Shown piece after piece: positions 1 to 12,956 of a stretch of DNA of 64,000 bases. This DNA comes from Epiperipatus broadwayi (lineage: Eukaryota > Onychophora > Udeonychophora > Euonychophora > Peripatidae). Each line of letters starts with the position of its first letter. Position 1 is the stretch's first letter. Both the position numbers and the translations under genes were made by a program. Below the pieces are notes generated by a model that did no database searches, was not told where the DNA came from, and worked only from the letters and a program-made list of their open reading frames with translations. The stretch is from positions 1,597,501-1,661,500 of the forward strand of contig JAQFVV010006428.1 of the NCBI GenBank assembly GCA_028023455.1. Direction: 5' to 3'.

Positions 1-124
1 GATATGCATGTGGTTTACAAATTTGAGTTTACATTTTTTATATATACACATCCAATCACTTTTGTACACTCATAAGGCTCTTAATTTTATTTTTAATTAG
101 TCTTATTTCATCTATAATTTTGAG

Positions 125-185
125 CATTGTTGTTGTTATTATTATTATTACTATATTGCTATTATGATTATTATTATTACTATTA

Positions 186-222
<37 letters not shown>
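125..222 (+). repeat. ATT triplet microsatellite beside a splice acceptor
   Basis: This is an imperfect then pure ATT/TTA array. It ends about 20 nt before the ATGTAG acceptor of the first P4HA exon in the window, so it occupies the place where branch point and pyrimidine tract should be. Read as protein it gives poly-leucine, which is not coding. Confidence 0.9.
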
Positions 223-243
223 AATTATTTTATGCACATGTAG

Positions 244-414
244 ATACCATAAACGAATTTGCCCAAAAAGGAGTAAATATTATTTTCCCAAGTATTGATG
301 ATATATTAAGCATCACGGATGGATTTCACAATATAATGGAATTCAATAATTACAATGTCTCTTCTTTAATTGATAGCGGGTTATCTAAGTATTTATCTCA
401 TACTAAAGTAACAG
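244..414 (+). CDS. P4HA: Prolyl 4-hydroxylase alpha subunit, internal exon a (N-terminal region)
   Basis: Prolyl 4-hydroxylase alpha is the catalytic subunit that hydroxylates proline in collagen-type X-Pro-Gly repeats in the ER, using Fe(II), 2-oxoglutarate and ascorbate. This 171-nt exon encodes 56 whole codons, beginning TINEFAQKGVNIIFPS and ending SKYLSHTKVT. The segment FPSIDDILSITDGFHNIM followed by NNYNVSSLIDSG matches the pattern of vertebrate alpha subunits just before the peptide-binding domain (FPNDED..., then LQDTYNLDTD...). The exon follows ATGTAG and ends at 414 before GTATGT. It enters and leaves in phase 1, and the next exon restores a GAA codon, giving VTEKSCYTIG. The acceptor lacks a normal pyrimidine tract; an ATT array lies just upstream. 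Upstream exons with the signal peptide are outside the window. The subtype (alpha-1, -2 or -3) cannot be decided. Confidence 0.85.
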
Positions 415-835
415 GTATGTTACAGGTTAGTCTGTTTTATATTACTACTATATAATATTATTAATTTTATTGACTTTTTATACTTCACATAATATTAATA
501 AATGTGAATTTTTTGTTTCACTATCAAATTTAAGAGTAAAAAAAGTAATTTGAAATATTTAAATAGCATGGTGCTATAACTCTAGCCTTGAATATTTTAT
601 AACATAATATAATTCAAAGAAAACTTATGTATATTTAACAAATTAAAAATGATAATAATAATTATGTATGTTTTACATTATTTAACATTTTTTTAGAAAA
701 AAATGCATGGATGTGGTTATGGCTTCATGTCCCTTGAAAACTATCAGTTTTTATGTTACTGTAATGTTTTTATCCTTATTTTAAAGCTTAAAAAGTACCA
801 TAAGATGCTGTCCTCTCTAGAATTATTTTACAAGT

Positions 836-1615
836 AAAAAATCAATAATATTGACTCTAGAAGTTACAAAAATGGGAGAAGGCAGAATTTCCTAGATACT
901 GATTGGTTGTTTCTCATTTCAAACAAAAGAAGAGTGCCTGTAAATAATTTTTATTTCTTTGTTTTGATTTTCAAAATGAAAAATGAATGTCTTAGAGTGT
1001 TTTTTTAGTATTTTTTTTTACATATTATAAATTATTTTGATAAAATATGCTGAAAATATAATTATTTTAAAAAAATTGTAAGATTTTAGTAAAAAATATA
1101 TACTTTTACATGAATGTAAATTGAAAAAGAAATCAGCACTAACAACAATTTTGACACTTGGCAACAATTTTCATCGCCCCGAGTGCTTTATTTGATTTTC
1201 AAACAAAAATGAATGTTTTAGAGTATTTTGTTGGTATTTTTTTTACATATTATAAATTATTTTGATAATATATGCTGAAAATATATTTTAAAAAAATAAT
1301 AAGATTTTAGTAAAAAATTCTTTACTTCTCCACGAACATAAATTGAGAAAGAAATCCATGACATCTGCAGCACTTTCTAACTTTACAAACATTTTTTTAG
1401 GTCTTTCACTATCAAATATTTTTATAATTATAAATATAAATTTATTTTTGAAAAAACTTTTGTTCATTTTCATAATCTGACAAATTATTAATATCCTTTT
1501 TACAAACAAAACTAAAATGAATATAATATTAAAAGATGAAACATATTTTTACTGCTGATTCTGTAATTTACCAATCAAAAGTTTTGAGTTTTATCTCACT
1601 TGGCCAACTGGAATA
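836..1615 (-). repeat. Interspersed repeat family R3, copy 1 (inverted)
   Basis: The reverse complement matches two + strand copies, at about 41790-42640 and from 63440 to the window end. Shared blocks include CAGGCACTC, TCTGCCTTCTCCC, TGATTGGT near one end and TATTGATTTTTTACTTGT at the other. Internally it carries a direct duplication of about 170 bp (960-1145 and 1192-1360), with AGAGT, CATATTATAAATTATTTTG and GCTGAAAATATA in both halves. There is no ORF, and the superfamily is unknown. It may be a non-autonomous DNA element or part of an LTR. Confidence 0.65.
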
Positions 1616-1931
1616 TTGACAAGGAAGGGGTTAATACAGCTGTTTGATGAGAATTTATTTTCTTGGGATATAAAAGCCATAAATATTTAATTACAATATG
1701 TAATATTCTCAAATAAGGTGAGTGATTTTTTAAATTTAAGTCAAATATTTGATTGAATAAAAGTACAATTTATATACTTGGAGTTTTTAGATGTAAATTT
1801 TAAGGACTTGAGCACAGATTTTTAAGTGCCCCTCAGCAATATCTTATACAACTGAGTAGATTGAAGCCTGTTCATTAAAGTTTTAAAATTTTCTCTTAAT
1901 ACAAACTGAGCCTGGATTATATATATATTTT

Positions 1932-3960
1932 ACCAGTCACTATTTTATTTTGATCACAGAGGATGCCACCAGGTTACTGTGTACCTGAAAAATTTAATTT
2001 ATTGTGATCAAAAGTTAATGATGATGGTAATTGACACTGGCTAAATCCAGGGAGGGAAAGAAATCTTTAAGATTGTTCAATCAGTTGAGAAAGAAGACAG
2101 AGACAAACATCAGCCAAAGTATTTATAAAAGAAATTTTAAGATTTATTAAATTCAACAAAATATTTATGTAAATGATTGTCAAACTCAATAAGAAAGTTT
2201 GACCTAGTTTCACAGCATATTTACCAGAGGGTGTACATGAGTATTAAAACACAAAACACACTGGAAGATAGGTTCATTTTCTGACCTATAATTAAAAAAG
2301 GGATTGATAATATTTTCCTGCCAGCAATTTATAAAAAAAAAACAATTCTAATTTTTCCATTCAAAAATATCTGAAAATAAGGTGGTGTTGCAAGAAATTC
2401 AAAGAAACAGTGCGGGCAAGCTTTCCTTGGTCTGGAATAAGGCATCATGACCAAGGTTGTCATGTCCACAGAACAGCTCTTTATAAAATCACTTTTATGG
2501 TAAAGAAGGTTAAATTCAAATATAAGACCAGAAAGGACAAGAAAAGATTATGATCTTACTGCATCTTACTTAAATAAAAACTAAATCTCTGAAATAAGAA
2601 AAACAGTACAAAGCAGTCAATAAACTGCCAGCCAAAAAGATTTTTAACCTGCAGAAAAAGTTTAACTAAACTAATTATAATGACAAAAGAGAGGTGAGTT
2701 GAAATAAAATTATGAAGATCTGCTAAAGCATTTAATAAGGGTTAGTAAAATAAAAAGAGAAAAGAATACAAAGCATATCAAATATAAACTTGCAATACAC
2801 TCTCAGATAAATAAATTTGTAACAAACATGGAATATTACAAACTAAGATTCCAAGATATCCTATAAATACTATGATAAGAGAATACATATAATAATTATG
2901 GTATTAAATAAATATGCAAACTTTATATAACAAATTTACTTTAAGATTAAGTGGAGAATTTAATTAGAGACCTATACCCTAGAAAGAATATGAAATATTT
3001 ACCTTACAGTAATGCAGAGTTCAGTGAGTCTTTCAATGGGTGTGCACAGTAATTGTTGAGTTACATATTCAGGTGGCTTTATCTCTTCATGGTGGCAAAT
3101 GTAGAGGCATATTATGGATCAGTTTTAATTTAGGCTTTCATGGCATGAATTGGAAGTAACCACTTGGTATAAGGGTTCATCTTTAGGTAGGTTTAGCAGG
3201 GCATATTGTAGATAATATTTAACATAGCTTATAATTTGAGCATTATGGCAAGATGATTGGTAATTAGAAATTAGAAGTCAGTACTTTTATTTCAGCAGAA
3301 TCTCCACAGACTAATATAACTTCATAATAATAATGAACAAGAAATAAACAAGAAGCTGAATCAATGCTCTTCTCTTGCTGAATAATCTAGGTCAAGCTGA
3401 GAATAATCCATCCAAAATTTTGAGGTCATTTACATGCTCTCTTCTCTCATGCATAATCTTTCTTGTTTTTAATTAAAAGTTTTAGCTTAGGGCAAATCTC
3501 TATGTCATGCTTAATCTTAATTAAAAATTCTAACCAGGGTGTTGTCTTTAAAAATTAATTAATACAAAATTAAATCTCTACATTTAAAATTAAATTAAGA
3601 TTGATTACAATTAAAATAGAAAAAAAACAGGAATGTAATTAAGAGTTTCCAAAATTAAAAGCTTTCTCAAAAAAAAAAATTAACACTTTTAATTAGATCA
3701 TTTTTACAAAAGATATAAAAAAATGTCAAAATGAAAATTGATCTTAAAACTAAAATCTGTTGCAAGTATAAAAAAAAAATAGCAGATCTTTTTTTGAAAA
3801 CAATTAAGGTAGTATGTGTGTTACATCACTTACTGTTACTACATTAAATAAAAAAATATAAAGCTTTGATATAACTTTCTTTTAAAACTTAAAAAAAATA
3901 CAAAAACCATTTTAAAGTTCACAATTGAACATTTGAAGCAGGTAAAGTATCTAGTTCAAT
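1932..3960. mobile_element. 2-kb direct repeat R1, left copy (LTR-like?)
   Basis: This unit is matched along almost its whole length by 5340-7340 in the same orientation, by eye roughly 85-90 percent identical. It begins ACCAGTCACTATTTT and ends in the CATTTTAAAGTTC...TTGAAG block. Near its start TGATCACA is answered by TGTGATCA about 50 bp later, with nested CCAGGT/ACCTG pairs, so a conserved hairpin is possible. The pair flanks a 1.4-kb interval holding a decayed coiled-coil ORF. Direct repeats around a gag-like ORF suggest an LTR element, but clear TG...CA ends were not found, so segmental duplication is an alternative. Confidence 0.6.
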
Positions 3961-4372
3961 TGCCCCATCACACCACAAAAAAAAAATATAAATGCATTCC
4001 TGTGCTATTTTTTTTTAAATTTTAAACATTTTTTTTTACACATTTAATACCCCCCAGCCAAATGTTTGCCCTACATTTTGTCTAAAAAGAATTACTTTAG
4101 TTTATTAACATAGCCTACTTCATTCTCATAGTCCAATATAATAAACAAATCTTTTTTTAAAACAATCCATCCAATTACTCTAACTTTAAACCCCTTAACC
4201 TTTGTCAGGTGTTTCTTTTTCTCTTTTAACTAGCTCTCTATGTTATTGTCTCTCTCTTTTCTTTTCCTTGCTTATAAAATTTTGTCTTGTCCCTTACACA
4301 TAGTTTTATTTTCTACCACGCATATCTGAAGATCCTTTTTCTGAACAAAACCCCACCTTTCTTTAAACTATC

Positions 4373-5086
4373 TCACTTTATTATTGAATCCATTGATAGC
4401 AATAAATGGAAAGAATTTCTTTTCTCTAGTCTTTTTGAATGTGTTAAATAAAATTTTTCTATAAATGGCTTCTGTTTCTGCTTTAAAATTATTTTCCTAC
4501 TGTTTCTCCTAACTCTTTTCTTTGTTCTAAATCCATGTTCAAAATGAACAGTTATTTTAGTCAACTCTTTTACGTTATTTTTCATCTTTAACTCATACCT
4601 TTCTTCTATTTTTTGATCTACATTTTCTAATTTTCCTACCACATTATCTATTTGTATCAAATTTCTGCTTATTTCTATCTTTATCCCCACTTTATCTGTT
4701 CTAACACTATCCTATCCTAACTCATCTTTCATTTCTTCTTTTACTCTCTCTACTTCCTGACTTTCTTTACTTAAATCTTTTTCTATTATTTCAATAGCTA
4801 CCTGATTTTCCTCAACTCTTTCCATAACTTCCTATCTCATTCCTCTCATCTCATTTTTGAACTTTTCCAACATTGCTATATTCTCTTCCCTCATTGCCTG
4901 CTGACTTTGTTTAATTTCTTGATGCATTTCTATCATCATATCTGACTTTGTTTTATTTCTCCCATTATCATCTTTATCATCATTTGTGTCTCACTTTCTT
5001 CATTTTCCACTATTTGATGGATTTTGAATGAAACCAAGTTTTCTTCTAACCCTATCCCCTTATAAATTTCTTCCTTGACTTTCATT
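4373..5086 (-). pseudogene. Decayed coiled-coil ORF, gag-like
   Basis: Read on the minus strand, a start codon near 5084 gives MKVKEEIYKGIGLEE. After frameshifts and stops, heptad-like Glu/Lys/Gln-rich sequence continues: MREENIAMLEKFKNEMRG, VMERVEENQVAIEIIEKD, then an open block from 4690 to 4373 with VVGKLENVDQKIEERYELK. This is a long amphipathic coiled coil broken in several places, with no zinc knuckle, protease or RT visible. It sits between the two 2-kb R1 copies, the place expected for gag in an LTR element read on the minus strand. The coiled coil is visible; the gag assignment is inference. It could instead be the ORF1 of a LINE. Confidence 0.5.
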
Positions 5087-5339
5087 TTTCAACACAAGAC
5101 TAAATATAATATGTTTATACTTCTAAAAAAGTCTCTAAAGTACATAAGTACAATGTTTATTTAACTCCAAACTTTATATTTTAAATTTTTCTACTTTGGG
5201 AATATGATTACTAATATTTTTTTTTTCACTCATTTACAAAAAAAAATCAAAATCAAAATGCTATTTCACTGTTTAATTAATCATATTGTTTTAAATTCGA
5301 AGCCCCAAGTTGGCACAACTAAAATTCAAATATACTAGG

Positions 5340-7332
5340 TACCAGTAACTCTATTTTTTTGATCACAGATGGTGCCACCAGGTCACTCCATACCTGGAAA
5401 CTTTAATTTACTGTGATCAAAAGTTAATGATGATGATGATTGACATTGGCTAAATGTAGGAAGGGAAAGAGATCTTTAAGATTGTTCAGACAATTGAGAA
5501 ATGAGACAGAGACAAACATCAGCCAAATTATTTATAAAAGAAATTTTAAGATTTATTAAATTCAAGAAAATATCAAACACAACTAGAAAGTTTGACCTAG
5601 TTTCACAGCATATTTACCAGAGTGTACATGAGTATTAAAACATAAAACACCCTGGCAGATAGGTTTATGTTCTCACCTATAATTGGAAAAGGGGATTGAT
5701 AATATATTCCTGCCAGTGATTTATAAAAAAAAAACAATTCTAATTTTCCAATTCAAAGATTTCTGAAAATAAAGCAGTCTTGCAAGGAATTCAATGAAAC
5801 AGTGTGGGCAAGCTTTCCTTGGCCTGGAATAAAGCATCGGGACCAAGGATGTTATATGTTCACAGAACAGCTCATGATAAAACCACTTTTAAGGTAAGCA
5901 AGGTTAAATACAAATACAAGACAAAATTGGACAAGAAAAGATTACAAACTTACATAATCTTATGTAAACAAAAACTAAATCTCTAAAATAAGAAAAACAA
6001 AACAAAGCAGTCAATAAACTGCCAGCCAAAAAGATTTTTAACCCACAGAAAAAGTTTAACTAAACTAATTATAATGACAAAGTACAAGATGAGTTGAAAT
6101 AAAATTACAAAGATCTGCCAAAGCATTTAGCAAGGGTTAGTAATATAAAAAGAGAAAAGAATACAAAGTATACCAAATATAAACTTGCAATACACTCTCA
6201 GATAAATAAATTTAAAACAAACATGGAATCTTAAAACTAAGATTCCAAGACACACTATAAATACAATGATAAAATAATACATATAATAATTATGGTATTA
6301 AATAAGTATGCAAACTTTATACAACAGATTTACTTTTAGATTAAGTGGAAAATTTAATTATTGACCTATATGCTGGAAAGAATATGAAATATTTATTTAT
6401 GGTGAAGCAGAGTTCAGTGAATCCTTCAACTGGTGCACACAGTAATTCTTGAGCTACATATTCAGGTAGCTTTATCTCTTCATGGTGGCAAATGTAGAGG
6501 CATATTTTGGATCAGTTTTAATTTAGGCTTTCACAGCATGAACAGAGAGGAACAGGTTGGGATCAGGAGTCTGTCTTTGGGTAGGTTTAGAAGGGTATAT
6601 TGTAGATAATATTCTGCATAGCTTATAATTGTAGCATTATGGCAAGATGATTGGTAATTAGCAATTAGAAGTCAGTACTTTTATTTCAGCAGAATCTCCA
6701 CAGACTAATATAATTGCATAATAATAATGAACAGGAAAAAACAAGAAGGTGAAGCAATACTTTTATCTTGTCGAATAATCTAGGTCAAGCTGAGAATAAT
6801 CTGTCTGAAATTTTGTGGCCATTTATATATTCTCTTATATCCTGTGTAGTTTTTTTGTTTTTAATTAAAAGTTTTAGCTCAGGGCAAATCTCTATGCCAT
6901 GCTTAATCTTAATTTACAATTCTGACCAGGGCATTAACTTTAAAAATTAATTGATACAAAATTAAATCTCCGCTTTTAAAATTAAATTAAGATGGATTAC
7001 AATTAAAATAGAAGAAACAGGAATGTAATTAAAAGTTTCCAAAATTAAAAGCTTTCTCAAAAAAAAAACATAAAAACTTTTAATTAGAACATTTTTACAA
7101 AAGATAAAAAAGGTGAAAAAGAAAATAGATTTTAATTTTCTGTTGCAAATAAAAAAAAAATCACAGATCTCTCTTTTTTAAAAAAAATTAAGTGAGTATG
7201 TGTGTTATATCACATATGCTTACTACATTAAATAATAAAATATAAAGCTTTGATATAACTTTCTTTTAAAACTTTAAAAAAATATGAGAGCCATTTTAAA
7301 TTTCGCAATGGAACTTTTGAAGTGGTTAAGGT

Positions 7333-7340
<8 letters not shown>
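5340..7340. mobile_element. 2-kb direct repeat R1, right copy
   Basis: This is the partner of 1932-3960, beginning ACCAGTAACTCTATTTTTTTG and ending at the TATCCAA before a TA array. The conserved internal hairpin (GATCACAG at 5361, CTGTGATC at 5411) is kept. Short ORFs inside, such as the one at 5804, are not conserved in frame in the left copy and are taken as chance. Confidence 0.6.

Positions 7341-7373
<33 letters not shown>
7338..7373. repeat. TA dinucleotide array, insertion target
   Basis: An uninterrupted TA run borders the left end of the LTR-like unit at 7374. The right end of that unit is also followed by ATATAT. Confidence 0.85.
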
Positions 7374-7376
<3 letters not shown>

Positions 7377-9571
7377 AACGGGATGGGGGGTATCAAAAAA
7401 AGTTTAAACTGGGGTGATGGCAAATTATCTCACTCCCAAGTAAACAAAATTTAAAATTTTCAAATTACTTACAAAAGTATATTTAAGTATAATATTTATA
7501 AGAGCATGAGATCAAAATCTCTGAGGTCATTGAGAGATCAGCCAGCTAACAAAAGCATAATTATCCACCAGCATTATAGATAAAAGTAATTATAAGTACA
7601 AGTAAATACTTGGGAGAAATAATCATCCATCAGAATACATAAGCAGAAAATCTAAACAATAAATCAATACAGTAAATCAACAGTCAACCTTGTGACTGGA
7701 TTTGAAATGGGTCTTCTGTAGACCAGGCTAACTATTGAGCCTTTGCCAGCTTGGGCAATTATTTAAACATAACTTGGATGCACCAGCTTAGTGCCCATCC
7801 ATTAAAATACACAATAATCAGAAATCAAAACAATAATGCTGGGACATTAAAACATGGTGATCATCATCAATGCTCAGGCCACTTGTATGGGCCAACTATA
7901 AACTTAAATTTTTAACAAGACTGAACTACAATAAAATATAGTGCATGGGCTTTAAAGAGTATCCTCTTTTGTGCCAACCAGGATGATGATTGATCATCTC
8001 TGGATGCCCAAAGCACTAAGTACAAATCCCATTTATCCATGCATGAATCTAGCCCAGAGAACATAAACTCTATTACTGTATGTGACCAAGATATGATGAA
8101 AACAATTTTAACAATTAAATAAGTTTATTAATAACAATAAAAAATGAATGATATTTATGGTCTTATAGGATAAAGCTCTGATTTTGAAAAGTATACAAAA
8201 TTATATACACAACTAAAATTATTACATTGTTTTACAATATTTCTCAATTAGTTTCTACAAACACACACATATATATATATTCGTACACAGACATGCACTC
8301 TATAATATAAAATCAAACATTGCAATTAACTATAAAAATGATTATAAATTTGTGATTTACATAATTGCTATTCAAAATTTAAATTATTACATTAATTTAC
8401 ATATATATGTGCGCACAGACATGCAATTTATAATATACAATTAATATTCACTAACAAAAAAATAATTATAATTTTACATATATGAGTGTGCATGTATATA
8501 CACACACTGACTTTTACCTATTTAAACTTGTTACAATAATATATCTCTTTTCACAATTAATTCATTTGGAAAACATAAATTTCACACATATACGTGTGTG
8601 TATAAACAAAATATAGATATAATTAAAAATTAGTTTCAATTTATAAGTTCTCTTTTTTTTTCTTAAAAAAAAAATATAGTCAATTTTTGACAAGTATTCC
8701 TTGATTAATTATCAATGTTTTTAGACCAATTTAAAAGATTTGCTTTTTCGATTTTAATTCAAACAAAATTATACTTGCATTTAAATTATATATTCTTCTT
8801 TTAATGAATATGAAAATTATTTCTTTGCAAAATATATATATAACAAATTGTCCCTCTTTTAGATATTTGACTCAAGAAAATTTTACTTTAAGTTACCAAG
8901 TTAAAATGTCTTTTATAAAGAATATTTAAAAAAATACAACTCACTGTATATACACGTGCAATGTGTTTTTATCTATGGTTCCCTGCATTTAGATACGTCA
9001 GCATATATGTAATTGTTTATTCAGCAAGCTGGTTCTTTTGGTCCATTAGAAAAATGTAATCCAGGTTTGTTGTCATCATCAGGTAAAAGTATATAATTCT
9101 GGTAATTTGTTGGCATACCATGAGATTCCTTTTGTAGTCCAAGAAATTGTCAAGCTGTCTTCTAGAACATATTTAAGCAGCTAGTTGATCCATTTGATGT
9201 GACCCTGGCTTCATGAATTAAAACTCTGCTGTAAACTATAAGGCAGCTACTGGACTGTACTCCCTTAGATCTTCATAGGAGTTCTATATAGCACTGCTAG
9301 GTATTTTGTCCTTTTTTTCAGGCTATTGATTCAGAAGTGACCCAGCTTTTAGTAATCAAAACTTCTGTGAAGGAAAATAGTAGCAGCTCAGAATCTCCTG
9401 TCCTGCCTTCAGCCATATTAGTTCATAGTATCTATTCTGTCAACTCTACAGTCAGCTAAAACCAACTGCTGCAAACTTCAACAAGCTGCAACAAAATATT
9501 GTAACCAACTCTGCAGCTGACCTGTTCTCTTCAAAAATCACTATCCAGACTGACTGATATTTTTTATCAGC

Positions 9572-9581
9572 CCTTTTTATA
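9572..9581 (-). promoter_or_regulatory. TATA box in E2 copy 1
   Basis: Reverse complement TATAAAAAGG, about 485 nt from the E2 end at 10065. The same ten bases occur at the equivalent place in E2 copy 2. Promoter activity is inferred. Confidence 0.45.
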
Positions 9582-9753
9582 AAATCATCTGAGGTGTTAT
9601 AACAACACCTTGATTAAAAACAGAATTTTATTTTTATCTCTCTAATCCCTTGGAACCTATATACATGTTTTTACTTAGGGGATTTCCAATAGATAAAAAT
9701 TTTGTTTAATTAATTAAAAAATTCCAAAAATAAATATGGTGTTTTTACATTTC

Positions 9754-9771
9754 ATGATGATGATGATGATG

Positions 9772-9861
<90 letters not shown>
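9754..9861 (+). repeat. GAT then AAT triplet array
   Basis: Six GAT units run into about 28 AAT/ATA units. The array is absent at the matching place of E2 copy 2 (near 44800), so it arose or expanded after the copies separated. The poly-isoleucine reading frame here is not a gene. Confidence 0.9.
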
Positions 9862-9862
<1 letters not shown>

Positions 9863-10072
9863 AATATTTATATTTATTCAGACCTTTTAAAAGTTTAATT
9901 TATAAAACAATATTTTAAAGCAGAGCTATTATTTATTTATTTCTATTTCAGGGAATGTAGAAAATATCTACTATAATTTATGTCTGTGTTTATTTCTACT
10001 TTTCCTTTACTTTTTATATATATACTATATTTTTATGGGTGTACCATGTAACCCAACCAGTTACAATATATA

Positions 10073-10235
10073 TGCATGTTTGTGTTGAAGATTATAATCT
10101 GGATAAACTAATGAGTGCTGGTTTACCAGTAAATACATATATTGTAGATCATTTATTTTTTTCACATGTATGTGGCCATGTGTAGCAGTTGTATGAGATA
10201 GTACAAATGGCTATGGGAGACTTGTTCATGACCCT
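10073..10235 (+). repeat. Interspersed repeat family F, fragment
   Basis: It contains the family blocks GATTATAATCTGGA, TGAGTGCTGGTTTA.CAGTA, CACATGTATGTGGCCATGTGTA and GTATGAGATAGT. Other members lie at 12375-12887, 48953-49750, 55560-55710 and 59555-60306. Better copies end in CTGAGTTCGAACCCC, which fits a pol III B box, so a tRNA-related SINE origin is possible. Confidence 0.6.
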
Positions 10236-11629
10236 TATACATTTAAGTCAAAGAGTACAAATGATGTATTAAATGTCTGACAAAAACATTAATATATTAA
10301 TTTCATCTAAAATAAATAAAAAGCAAAACTCATAAAATAAATCACAATATGTAATATCTAAATCATTGAAAGTATTTATATAAAAAAAGAATTATTCAAA
10401 TAGTAAATAGCTCCTTATTTCCATAAATGTAAAGAGTTCTACTAACAATTATGTGTGACATTGAAATGATTTTTTAAAAAATTGAATTGATTTTTAGGTG
10501 ATAGTTTTGTCAGAATCATCGGTATTGTTATCCATTTTTCTGATGAGAATTTTTCATAATTTATGCTTTTGTGTTTAGTTCGAATACCAGAGATTTTATA
10601 TTACTTATAAGTCTATTTTTTTCCTTCATCCTTGAAAAATACTTTCTACTGAAATATCTTTTTATGTTTGAATGTCTTATGATCATGTAACCAAAATTTA
10701 TGGTCCTAATTTGAAAAATAAGAAACATTGCTATCTTATTTGCTCTAATAACTTATTATTTATATTTTTTTATGGATCTCTATGTTTTTAAACCACCACA
10801 TTTTAAATATTTCTAGTACTTTAATATTATTAATTAATAAAAACTATATGTCTGATCCCTGGAAGCCAATAAGTCAAATATAAGTGTTTAAATTCTCTAG
10901 TATACGTTGAGATTTATATTATTAATGGCAAACCCAATTGACGTTAAAAATATACTGTTCTATACATTACCTTTTGATTATTTCTGCTATACAATTTAAG
11001 CATTCAATATTTATTTGAAGTAGATATTCAAAATGGTCACCTTGTTCCAGTATTTATTTTCTATCTTAACATGAAATGTGTTTATGAAATCTGGATGTAA
11101 TTATTACCTTGGTATTTATTATCAATAGTTTTCAAGCTGATTTTATTAAAGAATGAAAAAAAAAAATTTAACGCTTATAAACTAATTTAATTTCATTATG
11201 TTACAATTTTTTTTTCTAGTAAGAAAATATTTTTTGAAGACAAATTTTCTTACTAAAAATGCAGACTCATTTAAACTTTAATGTTAATGATGAAATAAGG
11301 TTATGTTAACATATATAAACTCACATACATATATATACATTAATATATATTTTTTATTTATGCTTTAACACTGAATGAATGGTTACTGTGTCCATATAGT
11401 GACAAATAGGGCCATAATATTTTCTACATGTTATTTTCCAAATGTATATCTATCTGAGGCACCTGTAATAAAAACAAATTTAAAAATGTGTGTGTATATA
11501 TATATATGATTTTATATTCAGATATACATGTAATATGTCCAAGATATATATAATAATCAATAAAGCAAGTCATATATAGCATGACATTGCTTTTATGACA
11601 TTGTATTTACAAATATGTAATAATAGAGA

Positions 11630-11780
11630 GCGTACCAATAGCTCAAATAAGCTCTTAATTGCTAAGTGTGTTAAGAGAAAATATTTAAAATCTCTATCCA
11701 GGAATGTTCTGGATAGATATTTTAAATATTTTCTCTTACCACACTTATCAATTAAGAGCTTGTTTGAGCTACTGGTATGC
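11630..11780. repeat. Foldback hairpin P1
   Basis: Two arms of about 72 bp pair around CTATCCAGGAATGTTCTGGATAG. The left arm GCGTACCAATAGCTCAAA is answered by TTTGAGCTACTGGTATGC. A degraded half-copy of the right arm occurs at about 12215-12300 (AAGCTTGTTTTGGAGGTAGTGG). Confidence 0.8.
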
Positions 11781-12374
11781 TTTTTATATTATATATATAT
11801 AAAGAAACATGTTTAACAAACCCAAATGAGTATTTAGAAAAATAATAAATAGTTATTAATTTCAAAGGACTAAAAGCTTTGACAACTAATTCAAAACTAT
11901 GCATTTCATTTTACAATTAAATAGTTTATAAAGTAACTATGAAGATAACCCTTAAAAATATGAAGGGGTAGTAAAAATAATAATCTTACCTGAAAATCAA
12001 CATGTTTTATGTAATTTAAATCCAATATATTGTATTATATCTAATATTAATTATAAAAAGTAAAGATATATATTGTGAAAAATTATATATTCATGACAAT
12101 GATAAAGCAAAACACGACTACCATAAAGCTAAAATAGTTGGAAGACATTCTACAAAACATCAATATTTTTTCTTATATGGCAAGAGGTGAGCCATAAGCT
12201 GGAAACCAATTAGTCTGGAGATAAGGATTTTCCGATAGAGATTTTGAATTCTTTCTATGTTGGCATTTATAATTAAAGCTTGTTTTGGAGGTAGTGGTAA
12301 GCTCCACCTAGTGAACATATATATATATATATATTTATACAAAATATTGTCTATACTGAACTTAATGCAATTAG

Positions 12375-12887
12375 AAGGGATATGAACTCAGACTTTCAAG
12401 ATTTCTACAATTATCCATTCCATTTTATATAACTGATACACATGAACACATACTTGTGATAAATATAAATGATCTCCAACATACATATTTTGTGCTGCCT
12501 CAGAGCTCATCATTTGGTCTAGATCATCATCTCCTACATATATATATAATCAGTGCTCAGCTTATATTAAGAAAGTAAATCTTCAAGCTTCAAGGGGCAG
12601 GCTTCACTCTTCTCCACCCTCCATCACTCCAGGCATTCATATCACTGAAAATCTGATAAGGGTATCAACAAGAGTTTTGAGAGTTCTCATCATCAGATTT
12701 TCACTGATATAGATGCCTGAAGAGATGAAGGGGGAAGAAGATTGAATCCTGTCTATTTAAGTTTAAAGTACATATACTGAAAATCGTTTACCTTTTTCAC
12801 ATATATGTTGTCATGCGTATCAGTTGCATACGATGGAGTGGATGGCTGTATAGAGCTTGAAAGTATGAATTCATATCTCTTTTAATG
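12375..12887. repeat. Inverted pair of family F (foldback P11)
   Basis: The left arm reads in minus sense and the right arm in plus sense. AACTCAGACTTTCAAG is answered by CTTGAAAGTATGAATT, and the centre pairs AGGCATTCATATCACTGAAAATCTGAT with its inverse around 12680. It is therefore two F copies head to head with arms of about 200-250 bp. Confidence 0.7.
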
Positions 12888-12956
12888 ATTTATATGTATA
12901 TAATTATAATAAAAATAATTATGTATAATGGTAATAATATTTTTATAAATAACGAT

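Larger units (their letters stand above)
7374..10065 (-). mobile_element. LTR-like unit E2, copy 1 (2.7 kb)
   Basis: On the + strand it starts TGTAACGGGATGG and ends CCAGTTACA, and it sits between ATATAT runs, so the ends form a short inverted repeat of the TG...CA type with a probable ATATAT target duplication. A second, diverged copy (about 41555-44960) shows colinear blocks: CAACAGTCAA..TTGTGACTGG, AACAATAATGCTGGGA, GTTTATTAATAACAATAAAA, GCAAGCTG, and GTAGAAAATATCTAC near the right end. Both copies keep a minus-strand TATAAAAAGG box, which is why I read the unit as an LTR in minus orientation. No gag or pol is attached; a solo LTR is the simplest reading. At 2.7 kb it would be unusually long, partly because of an inserted triplet array at 9754. 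Confidence 0.55.

Noticed and set aside
5804-5986. ORF MGKLSLAWNKASG... in the right R1 repeat
   Set aside because: The left R1 copy has stops and shifts in the same frame, so coding is not conserved and no family is recognised.
9736-9918. Poly-isoleucine ORF
   Set aside because: Translation of the AAT array inside the LTR-like unit E2.
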